NCBI GenBank assembly: GCA_965658435.1
Contig: CBFHSE010000023.1
Location: forward strand, 1 to 25,642
Origin: JADHLN01 sp965658435
GTDB taxonomy: Bacteria > Pseudomonadota > Alphaproteobacteria > Rickettsiales > JABIRX01
DNA length: 25,642 bases
Direction of reading: 5' to 3'
The notes below the pieces were generated by a model that worked only from the letters and a program-made list of their open reading frames with translations, had not been told where the DNA came from and searched no databases. The position numbers and the translations under genes were made by a program. Below, piece by piece: positions 1 through 6,285 of the stretch (the stretch's first letter is position 1; each line of letters begins with the position of its first letter).

Positions 1-1
1 C

Positions 2-598
2 CTCACAGGCCTAAACCGCGACACAACAAAAAGCCAAGAAGTTACTAAGGACATAATCACCAACGCATTAGAGGGTAAGGTGACTATAGATCATAGGTTT
101 TTTAGCAGAGAGGGAAGGAAGAATATTGGTGATGACTTTAAGAATCTAGACAGAAATTTAAGTATTAGTGTAGATATGACTGCTGGAGCAACTGCAAGAG
201 CAACAATAGGAGCTTTTACAATGTCAGCAGAAGCTTTTGAGAACCATGATGATATTAAAAAAGAATATAAGGCAAAAGGTGATCCACATGGCTATGTTAA
301 TGATCCAAGATATGATGACAATGCGCATGAAAAGGCTGCATATAAATATGGCGAATATGTAAAAAACCCAGCAATAGCTGGATTGTTTAGAGGAGTTGGT
401 GAGATTGGTCAGTTCTTTTATTATACAGGAGATGATCTTGCAAGAAGAGTGGTACCAGGAGGAGAAAATAAGGGTATGTACCAGCCTTATGATCCAAGAC
501 CAAATATTCCAGGAGGTATTGAAGATTCTTGGAATGATATAAAGAATGTCATTAATGGAGCGGTAGGAAAATCATACAATATACCATCAAATGAATAA
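2..598 (+). CDS. C-terminal end of a large hemagglutinin-like (two-partner secretion type) exoprotein, 5' partial
   Basis: The reading frame is open from the first complete codon of the window, so this is the tail of a longer gene and not a small protein starting at the internal GTG at 80. The visible tail is about 198 residues. It begins with LTGLNRDTTKSQEVTKDI, which resembles the NRDxxxxQxxTKD-type segment found in the C-terminal part of FHA/CdiA-like secreted adhesins and contact-dependent toxins. The rest is Gly-, Asp- and Tyr-rich with no transmembrane segment or Cys. A short hydrophobic Ala/Gly stretch follows at about 58-72 of the visible part (DMTAGATARATIGAF). The stop overlaps the start of the next gene by 8 nt (ATGAATAA), suggesting translational coupling to the lipoprotein genes downstream. 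A toxin domain at the extreme C terminus is possible but I do not recognise one. Family assignment is by motif resemblance only. Confidence 0.5.
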   Translation, partial: LTGLNRDTTKSQEVTKDIITNALEGKVTIDHRFFSREGRKNIGDDFKNLDRNLSISVDMTAGATARATIGAFTMSAEAFENHDDIKKEYKAKGDPHGYVNDPRYDDNAHEKAAYKYGEYVKNPAIAGLFRGVGEIGQFFYYTGDDLARRVVPGGENKGMYQPYDPRPNIPGGIEDSWNDIKNVINGAVGKSYNIPSNE

Positions 599-926
599 AG
601 TAGTTTTGTTAATAATGTTATTATTTGTTTTGTCTTGTAATCAAGACACACCTATGTGGCATGGTTATAATAATCCAGTGCCTAGAGCAGAATATATAGG
701 GAAGTTTTGTATCAACTGGCAATATTATGAAAGAAACCATCATCTTTGCAAAAGTCAAAAATGCACAGATATGTACAAAGAAGAAATGAATAGAAAATAT
801 AATATCCCTTTGGATAAAAATTTTGATGAAGGCGTATCAGAAATAAAAAAATATTGTACCAGAGACCGTAAAAGACCTGATTTTAATAAATTACAAAAAC
901 AAAATTTAATACATACTTGGAAGTAA
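591..926 (+). CDS. Small Cys-rich lipoprotein (LP1), function unknown
   Basis: 111 residues. The N terminus has a Lys followed by a hydrophobic stretch and the lipobox VLSC, so it is predicted to be lipidated at Cys16 and anchored in a membrane facing the periplasm or exterior. The mature part has four further Cys residues (FCINWQYYE, LCKSQKC, KYC), which could form disulfides in the periplasm. The start ATG lies inside the end of the exoprotein gene. It shares lipobox-to-Cys spacing and a C-x12-C arrangement with the lipoprotein at 2589-2891, so the two may be paralogues. I recognise no named family. Position directly behind an exoprotein gene is where immunity or accessory proteins often sit, but that role is inference. 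Confidence 0.65.
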   Translation: MNKVVLLIMLLFVLSCNQDTPMWHGYNNPVPRAEYIGKFCINWQYYERNHHLCKSQKCTDMYKEEMNRKYNIPLDKNFDEGVSEIKKYCTRDRKRPDFNKLQKQNLIHTWK

Positions 927-940
927 AAGAGGATATCAAA

Positions 941-1603
941 ATGCAAAAAACAATCATAATCTTATCAAGTCTAATTTTTTTTCAATCATGCATAGTGACC
1001 AATAGATATGAAGGCAAAAAAAATTATCAAAAACCATATGATATCAACAAAATAAAGATATATTTGCAGCATGAAGATAAGGCTCAATTAGAAAAATCTT
1101 ATAATCAACCTATATCAGTAAGTAGCTATTGTCATGATAGTGGAGATCTTTATATGGGACAATATCAATCTACATGGAGATTTGTTGAAGAAAAAGCAGT
1201 AAAATTCGGTTTAAAAAATAATACGCCTATGTTTTTTGTTTGTTCAGCCGACAAAGCCGATTATATTTATGAATACTCATTTTCATATGAAAGTGGAGGA
1301 AGTGCAATGGCAAATTTTTTCTTTGGAATGTCATTGGGAGTATTGCCAGCTATAACAACAAATAGTTACAAAACATCATTAGTAATTAAAGATAAAAATG
1401 GTAAAAAGATAAAAGATTTAGATAGTTATTATTCAGATGATGTAATTTACACTAGCTGGTTATTAATCCCGTTCCAGATTTATAAAACAAATAATCTACT
1501 AAAAGACAGAAGTATGAAAGAAATTGTTAGAAATAAAGAAAATACCATTTCAGAGATGGTTTTAGATTCAATATTAGATTCTATACCTAATTTAGAAAAT
1601 TAA
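941..1603 (+). CDS. Predicted lipoprotein (LP2), function unknown
   Basis: 220 residues from the ATG at 941. I chose this over the in-frame TTG at 917 because AGAGG at 928-932 sits 8 nt upstream and the product then begins directly with a signal peptide (MQKTIIILSSLIFFQSC). The Cys follows Ser but the -3 residue is Phe, so the lipobox is imperfect. The mature protein has two hydrophobic stretches, around residues 125-143 (MANFFFGMSLGVLPAITT) and 168-182 (IYTSWLLIPFQIY), separated by a charged strand-like region (VIKDKNGKKIKDLD). This layout occurs in several unnamed Gram-negative lipoproteins. It may touch the membrane again after lipidation. It is separated from its neighbours by only 13-14 nt on each side, so it is likely in one transcript with them. 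Confidence 0.65.
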   Translation: MQKTIIILSSLIFFQSCIVTNRYEGKKNYQKPYDINKIKIYLQHEDKAQLEKSYNQPISVSSYCHDSGDLYMGQYQSTWRFVEEKAVKFGLKNNTPMFFVCSADKADYIYEYSFSYESGGSAMANFFFGMSLGVLPAITTNSYKTSLVIKDKNGKKIKDLDSYYSDDVIYTSWLLIPFQIYKTNNLLKDRSMKEIVRNKENTISEMVLDSILDSIPNLEN

Positions 1604-1616
1604 TTTAAAATTTATC

Positions 1617-2228
1617 ATGAAAACTATATTATCACTAATAGTAATATTTACTTTAAATTCTTGTATTATAACAGCAGGGTTTAAACCTTCATTAATCCAT
1701 GGAAACAAACTTATAGAAGAAAAGTTTCCAGATAATAAGAAAGCAATTATTATCATAAAGGATCAAAATAGTAAGCTCCATACTTCATCTTTATGGTATA
1801 GAATTGATGAAACATTTAATGGTAATTACAGCAATAACTATATCTGGATAAACAGAACTAAACATCATCAAATTTTAATGGTTGAGCCTGGGGTTTATGC
1901 TCTTAAAAAATTTGGATTATATAATTCATCACATGGTAGTAGCTGGATAGAAGCTAAAAATTCTATTTATGATAAAGAAAATAATGTTCCTGGGTTAGCT
2001 TCTTTCAATATAAAATCTGGAGAAATAGCATATTTAGGCGATATAGGTTTTTCATCCTATAAAATAGGTAAAAGAAAACTATGGACAAACAAGCAGTCCG
2101 CACTAGTAAGAATAAAAATATCTGAAGACTTGGAATCAGCAAAAAAAGAGTTTTATTCCAGCTATCCAAAGCTAAATCATTATCCAATAACTTATAGAAA
2201 AATTAAAATAAATGAAAAGCATCAGTAA
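1617..2228 (+). CDS. Predicted lipoprotein (LP3), beta-rich, function unknown
   Basis: 203 residues. Signal peptide MKTILSLIVIFTLNSC ends in the lipobox LNSC, giving a lipid anchor at Cys16. The mature part alternates strand-like segments, with the pattern VEPGVYAL near residue 85 and later FNIKSGEIAYLGDIGF near 127-142, then a helical segment SEDLESAKKEF and YPKLNHYPI. A PGxY followed by a GExxYxG strand is typical of periplasmic beta-sandwich lipoproteins of the DUF2846-like kind; this is a resemblance, not a domain hit. No clear Shine-Dalgarno precedes the ATG. The 3' end overlaps the next gene by 17 nt, which suggests coupled translation. Confidence 0.65.
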   Translation: MKTILSLIVIFTLNSCIITAGFKPSLIHGNKLIEEKFPDNKKAIIIIKDQNSKLHTSSLWYRIDETFNGNYSNNYIWINRTKHHQILMVEPGVYALKKFGLYNSSHGSSWIEAKNSIYDKENNVPGLASFNIKSGEIAYLGDIGFSSYKIGKRKLWTNKQSALVRIKISEDLESAKKEFYSSYPKLNHYPITYRKIKINEKHQ

Positions 2229-2622
2229 AATTTTAATAACCATATCATATTTATTTATTGTTTCATGTAGTGAAATTGGCAATAAAAGAACCATAGATTT
2301 ATTAAATAATAAAAATATTGATAATAAATCAATCGAAAAAATACAGCAGGAATATGGAGATTACAGTATTAAATGGAATGATAAAAAAGGAAATACAGTT
2401 TACAGCTATTCTTATAGAAAGGGTCACTATACATTTCCACTTTATTTTCCATTTATAATTGGATATTTCGGAAGCATCATAACAGAAGACTATGAGGTTG
2501 TTCTTTCATATGACAGTAATGGAAATTTTATAGATAAACAGGATTTTTATAACAAAGTAAAATCATCTACTTTGCTTAGTTGTAGTAAGTGGTCAAAAGA
2601 TTGTATAAAGAAAGTTTATTAA
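2212..2622 (+). CDS. Predicted lipoprotein (LP4), possible BamE/SmpA-like fold
   Basis: 136 residues. Signal peptide ends in the lipobox IVSC (lipid anchor at Cys19). The mature sequence has a helix (SIEKIQQEYGDYSIKW) followed by DKKGNTVYSYSYRK, a hydrophobic aromatic insert (FPLYFPFIIGYFG) and then YEVVLSYDSNGNFIDKQDF. That order, a helix then a YxY strand, then a strand of the type vxfDxxGxvxxxxf, is how BamE/SmpA-like small lipoproteins are built, so a related two-helix/three-strand fold is possible. The hydrophobic insert is unusual for that family. Two Cys pairs near the C terminus (LLSCSKWSKDC) could bridge. Its function in the cluster is unknown. The gene begins within the end of LP3. 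Confidence 0.6.
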   Translation: MKSISKILITISYLFIVSCSEIGNKRTIDLLNNKNIDNKSIEKIQQEYGDYSIKWNDKKGNTVYSYSYRKGHYTFPLYFPFIIGYFGSIITEDYEVVLSYDSNGNFIDKQDFYNKVKSSTLLSCSKWSKDCIKKVY

Positions 2623-2891
2623 AACAAGAGTTTGTTTTTATTATAGCAATTCTACTTCTTAATTCTTGTATTAATCTAGAGAATTGGCAAAGAGGAGTTC
2701 CAATGCAATTTAAATATAAAGATGGATCAAGGCCTTCTGAGCATTGCATACCTTATATTAGCTTTGTTTATGAGGTAGACAAATGTAAAGCTGATCAATA
2801 TCATAGTTCTACTAATTACAAAACGCCAACTGATAAAACTTGGCTTACAGATAGAGTAGGTAGAACATTTTATAAGCCTGAAGATGAATAA
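2589..2891 (+). CDS. Small Cys-rich lipoprotein (LP5), function unknown
   Basis: 100 residues if GTG at 2589 is used. A TTG at 2601 gives 96 residues and a more typical short charged N terminus before the hydrophobic stretch, so the start is uncertain; there is no ATG. The lipobox is LLNSC. Both candidate starts lie inside LP4. The mature protein has two Cys (EHCIPY and DKCKAD) spaced C-x12-C, as in LP1 (FCINW to LCKSQ), with a Tyr-Glu in between in both. The distance from lipid Cys to first Cys is also similar (25 and 23 residues), supporting a paralogous pair that flanks three unrelated lipoproteins. The stop overlaps the start of LP6 (ATGAATAA), the same overlap as at the exoprotein/LP1 junction. 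Confidence 0.55.
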   Translation: MVKRLYKESLLKQEFVFIIAILLLNSCINLENWQRGVPMQFKYKDGSRPSEHCIPYISFVYEVDKCKADQYHSSTNYKTPTDKTWLTDRVGRTFYKPEDE

Positions 2892-3441
2892 ATTAAAAAT
2901 ATTTATAGCATTAATTACGTTACTACTATCGAGTTGTACAAAAACGCATTTTGAAAGTTATAAATTTATTGGTCATGGTGCAAATAGCAATAATAGAGAT
3001 GATAAGACTCATGCTAATATTCCAATTAGAAATTCTATTTATGAATACAAAAAAACAGGTATTCTAAGTAGTAAAAAAATTCGCAAAGAGCCTTATTCAT
3101 ACCATTTTTCAATATGTGGAAATTTTAATAAAATAAGAAGTTTAGAAGCACATTTTGTACAAAATAAAGTCCAAAAAATTAGAATACCTGTCACAGAAAA
3201 GAATATTAAAATTACAAAAACATCTAAATATAGCTTATGTAAATTAGACTACACACTATCATATGATAAAAAGATAGACCTTCCAATAACCTGGGATAAT
3301 ACCACTACGTTAGAAGTGAAAGTAAATTTTATAGTTATAAAGAAAGGTATTAAAAGACATTATAAGTTAAGAGGGCAGTATAAAAAAGATACAACAAAGA
3401 AAAATATCAACCTAAAATGGGAAGCAATTATGGGTATATAA
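2884..3441 (+). CDS. Predicted lipoprotein (LP6), basic and beta-rich, function unknown
   Basis: 185 residues, starting with an ATG embedded in the end of LP5. Signal peptide ends in the lipobox LSSC (Cys18). The mature part is strongly basic and consists mostly of alternating strand-like segments (LEAHFVQNKVQKIRI, KLDYTLSYDKKIDLPI, LEVKVNFIVIKK), consistent with an all-beta extracytoplasmic domain. I do not recognise a family. It is the last intact gene of the lipoprotein array; the sequence after its stop contains a decayed-looking reading frame in other phases. The last 20 codons overlap that frame, so the true C terminus could have been altered by an indel. Confidence 0.6.
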   Translation: MNKLKIFIALITLLLSSCTKTHFESYKFIGHGANSNNRDDKTHANIPIRNSIYEYKKTGILSSKKIRKEPYSYHFSICGNFNKIRSLEAHFVQNKVQKIRIPVTEKNIKITKTSKYSLCKLDYTLSYDKKIDLPITWDNTTTLEVKVNFIVIKKGIKRHYKLRGQYKKDTTKKNINLKWEAIMGI

Positions 3442-3517
3442 ATCCAACCCCATCGTCTACGCTAATAATAAATTTATAAATCAAACTTGTGGTGAATATA
3501 AAATTAAAGTTGAGTAA
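3417..3517 (+). pseudogene. Possible remnant of a seventh ORF, frameshifted
   Basis: An ATG at 3417, overlapping the end of LP6 as the other genes of this array do, opens a frame reading MGSNYGYINPTPSST before a stop at 3459. The +1-shifted frame continues with protein-like sequence PIVYANNKFINQTCGEYKIK and a stop at 3515-3517. Joining the two with a single-base change near 3452-3456 would give one continuous coding stretch. This could be the end of a decayed gene or a frameshifted extension of LP6. The stretch is very short and either reading may be chance. Confidence 0.25.
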
Positions 3518-3566
3518 TAATTTTAAAATCTAATAAATTTTTTAGTGATTTTTGATGAGTAAAAAT

Positions 3567-3677
3567 TTACAAGTAGCGAATCATAGATATAACTATTTGA
3601 GGCGAATATAGTAAAAAAAATTTGCTTATTTTTTTTCCAAACGAACGGGCAAATCTCCAAGAATAATAAATAATCAA
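3567..3677 (-). CDS. Possible 36-aa basic hydrophobic peptide, very uncertain
   Basis: A TTG-initiated minus-strand frame (start at 3677) is preceded by AGGAGA (plus-strand 3684-3689) at 6 nt spacing, one of the better Shine-Dalgarno matches in the window. The peptide starts MIIYYSWRFARSFGKKISKF and continues with a hydrophobic C-terminal half ending near MIRYL. It is cationic and amphipathic. It lies just downstream of tRNA-fMet on the same strand. Short frames of this kind arise often by chance in AT-rich DNA, and there is no similarity support. Confidence 0.15.
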   Translation of the reverse strand: MIIYYSWRFARSFGKKISKFFLLYSPQIVISMIRYL

Positions 3678-3759
3678 TGCTTATCTCCTATTATGATTGG
3701 TAAGATTTGAGCTGGGAACCTTGGTTCAATTATGTCGCCGGAAACAAAAATGAAATTTT

Positions 3760-3836
<77 letters not shown>

Positions 3837-3955
3837 ACAATTAAGGGCAAAATTTAACTAAATTAAAAAAGCTAAACTTGGTAATATTTAAAATTTGGCT
3901 TTAAATCTACAACCAAATTTAATAACTATAAGCGCTAATTATTAGGTTGTAATAG

Positions 3956-3984
3956 CTTGATAGTCAAGTATTATATTTTATATT
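3956..3984 (+). promoter_or_regulatory. Candidate sigma-70-type promoter with overlapping short palindrome, upstream of the photolyase gene
   Basis: TTGATA at 3957-3962 and TATATT at 3979-3984 are separated by 16 nt. The palindrome CTTGA-TAG-TCAAG (3956-3968) overlaps the -35 box and could be an operator. AT richness makes chance matches common. Confidence 0.3.
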
Positions 3985-4051
3985 TAAAAATTAGTAAAAA
4001 AACAAAAACTATAATATCATTAAACAAAACAAAGCAAAAAAAACTAACTTT

Positions 4052-5581
4052 ATGAATTCAATAATCTGGTTTAAAAAAGATTTAAGAATATCCGACCACC
4101 TTCCTCTAATTAGTTACAATAAAAGCCATAAAATCATTCCTCTTTACATAATCGAACCATTATTTTGGCAAGAAGAAGATGCCAGCAACAGACATTTTCA
4201 ATTTTTGCATGATTGCTTAACATCACTTAACACAGAATTAGAAAATCTAGGTGGAAAATTAATTATAAAAATAGGCGAAGCAGAAGAAATATTGGCAAAA
4301 ATTATTAGTAAATATAAAGTAAATGAAATTTTAGCTCATCAAGAAACAGGCAATAATTTTACCTATCAAAGAGATTTAAAAATAATCTCACTATGCCAAA
4401 AAAATAACATAAAATTTAAAGAATTTCAGCAATTTGGGGTAATTAGAGCTTTAAAATCTCGTGATAAATGGTCAAAATATCGTGATGAAATAATCAACCA
4501 AACACCACATCAAGCAGCAAAAACACTGCCTTTTCTCGAAGGTTTAACAAGCGATAAATTACCCGATAAAAGCTCATTTGGCTCAAAAAACCCGACCTTT
4601 GCAGAAATTCAAAAAGGAGGCAGAAAAGCAGCTTTATCTACTCTTAAATCTTTTTTACAAAATAGAGGGAAAAATTATCAATTTGAGATGTCTAGCCCTT
4701 TAACTGCAACAACAAGTTGCTCAAGAATAAGCCCTTATATTAGCTATGGCTGTATTTCAATAAGAGAAATCAATTATTATTTAAACAAGAAAACTGCTAA
4801 ATTAAAAGAAAATAAAAGCCCAGAAAATAATAAATGGTTAAGATCTCTTTATTCTTTTAGATCAAGATTATATTGGCATTGTCATTTTATACAAAAATTA
4901 GAAGATGAACCTAAAATTGAATATGAAGCCATTCATAAATCATATAATAATTGGCCTTATGAAGAAAATAACCCTTATTTTCTAGCCTGGTGCACAGGCA
5001 AAACAGGCTTTCCTTTTATAGATAGCTGCATGAGATCACTAATTGCTACAGGCTGGCTGAATTTTCGCATGAGAGCTATGTTAGTTTCTTTTGCCAGCTA
5101 TCAATTAAATATTAATTGGCGTCTAACTGCTAAATATTTAGCAAGATTATTCACAGATTACGAACCAGGAATTCACTATTCCCAAATCCAAATGCAATCA
5201 AATAATAGCGGTATTAACATCCCAAGAATTTACAACCCTATTAAACAATCATATGATCAAGATAAAAATGGTATCTTTATAAAAAAATGGTTACCAGAGC
5301 TAAGAAATTTAACAGAAGAATTTATTCACGAGCCATGGAAAATAAAAAGCTCCTTACAAGAAAAACCAGACATATCCTCATATCCAGAGCCAATAATTAA
5401 CTTGGCAGAAGCAACAAAACAAGCAAGAGAACGCATAAAATCTTTAAGAAATTCTGAAAATTTTAAAGCTGAGTCTACCAGAGTTTTACAAAAACATGGC
5501 AGCAGAAAAATAAGAACAAATAAAAAATCAAGAAAAAAACCTGTAAAAGAATCAAAAAATCAATTATCATTAGATTTATGA
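4052..5581 (+). CDS. phrB: Deoxyribodipyrimidine photolyase / cryptochrome family protein
   Basis: 509 residues. The N-terminal Rossmann-like domain begins with IIWFKKDLRISDH, the family signature W(F/R)xxDLRxxDN. It carries the antenna domain to about residue 130. The C-terminal FAD-binding helical domain includes SFRSRLYWHCHFIQ (269-281), TGFPFIDSCMRSL with TGWLNFRMR (318-341), DYEPGIHYSQIQMQS (369-383) and RIYNPIKQS (392-400). The family repairs UV-induced pyrimidine dimers with blue light. The DYEPGIHY version of the FAD/substrate loop and WHCHF instead of WREFYR place it in a cryptochrome-like bacterial subgroup, so whether it is a CPD photolyase, a (6-4) photolyase or a cryptochrome is open. 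The last 25 residues are a Lys/Arg-rich tail, plausible for DNA contact. The stop overlaps the glutathione peroxidase start (ATGA), so the two oxidative/UV-stress genes are probably co-transcribed. Confidence 0.9.
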   Translation: MNSIIWFKKDLRISDHLPLISYNKSHKIIPLYIIEPLFWQEEDASNRHFQFLHDCLTSLNTELENLGGKLIIKIGEAEEILAKIISKYKVNEILAHQETGNNFTYQRDLKIISLCQKNNIKFKEFQQFGVIRALKSRDKWSKYRDEIINQTPHQAAKTLPFLEGLTSDKLPDKSSFGSKNPTFAEIQKGGRKAALSTLKSFLQNRGKNYQFEMSSPLTATTSCSRISPYISYGCISIREINYYLNKKTAKLKENKSPENNKWLRSLYSFRSRLYWHCHFIQKLEDEPKIEYEAIHKSYNNWPYEENNPYFLAWCTGKTGFPFIDSCMRSLIATGWLNFRMRAMLVSFASYQLNINWRLTAKYLARLFTDYEPGIHYSQIQMQSNNSGINIPRIYNPIKQSYDQDKNGIFIKKWLPELRNLTEEFIHEPWKIKSSLQEKPDISSYPEPIINLAEATKQARERIKSLRNSENFKAESTRVLQKHGSRKIRTNKKSRKKPVKESKNQLSLDL

Positions 5582-6117
5582 AAGCTTATTTCTTAATTAT
5601 CTATTTTTTATTATATTTAACTCCTTTAGAAGCAAAAACCACTATGAATGCTTATCAATTTTATTTTAAATCTCTTGATGGTAAAGACCTTAATTTAGCA
5701 GATTACAAAGGAAAAACCCTATTAATTGTCAATACAGCATCACAATGCGGCTTAACCCCACAATATAAGGAATTAGAAGATCTTTATCAAAAATATAAAG
5801 ATAAAGGCTTAAAAATAATAGCTGTACCTTCTAACAATTTTGGCAAGCAAGAACCAGGAAATGCCTCAGATATACAAGAATTTATCGCTTCAAATTTTAA
5901 AATTAGCTTTTTAGTAACTGAAAAAAACCAGGTAATAGGTGATGATGCTCATCCTTTTTACAAATGGGCAGCTACCCATGCAGGTTTTTTAGGCACACCA
6001 AAATGGAATTTTCATAAATATTTAATTGATAAAAATGGCAATTTTATAGCATGGTATGCCTCAACAACCAAGCCAAGCAGCAAAAAAATACAAAAAAAAA
6101 TCGAAGAAATCCTTTAA
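5578..6117 (+). CDS. Glutathione peroxidase family protein (Cys type) with signal peptide
   Basis: 179 residues. It reduces peroxides using glutathione or thioredoxin. The thioredoxin-like fold is shown by VNTASQCGLTPQY with peroxidatic Cys57, then PSNNFGKQEPG containing Gln91, then PKWNFHKYLID with Trp143 and Asn144; together these are the Cys/Gln/Trp/Asn catalytic tetrad of the family. The active residue is Cys, not selenocysteine. Unlike the usual cytosolic enzyme of about 160 residues, it has an N-terminal hydrophobic segment (YFLIIYFLLYLTPLEA) that looks like a signal peptide cleaved after about residue 19, so it probably acts in the periplasm. It overlaps the photolyase gene by 4 nt. 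Confidence 0.92.
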   Translation: MKAYFLIIYFLLYLTPLEAKTTMNAYQFYFKSLDGKDLNLADYKGKTLLIVNTASQCGLTPQYKELEDLYQKYKDKGLKIIAVPSNNFGKQEPGNASDIQEFIASNFKISFLVTEKNQVIGDDAHPFYKWAATHAGFLGTPKWNFHKYLIDKNGNFIAWYASTTKPSSKKIQKKIEEIL

Positions 6118-6142
6118 ATCAAGAATAAAAAGGCTTTATCCT

Positions 6143-6171
6143 TTGAATTTACTTTAAAAATATGCTAAAAT
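6143..6171 (+). promoter_or_regulatory. Candidate sigma-70-type promoter upstream of the USP-like gene
   Basis: TTGAAT (6143-6148) and TAAAAT (6166-6171) are spaced 17 nt apart in the 168-nt gap before the USP-like gene. An AAAGG/CCTTT mini-hairpin at about 6129-6144 just upstream might end the glutathione peroxidase transcript but lacks a real T-run. Confidence 0.3.
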
Positions 6172-6285
6172 CAAATAAAAATCTATAAAATTTAGATAAA
6201 ATCAATATACAGAAAATCTAGATTAAAAAAATATAGCAAATGCTTTGTAAGAAGCTATTAACAACAAAGAAAAAGAAGAAAAAGA

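Noticed and set aside
80..598. A free-standing 172-aa gene starting at the GTG at 80.
   Set aside because: The same frame is open back to the window edge and the upstream codons continue a recognisable motif, so this is the tail of a larger gene.
3609..3632. A8/T8 inverted repeat as a terminator for the lipoprotein array.
   Set aside because: The stem is only A-U pairs in AT-rich DNA, and it is about 170 nt past the last stop.
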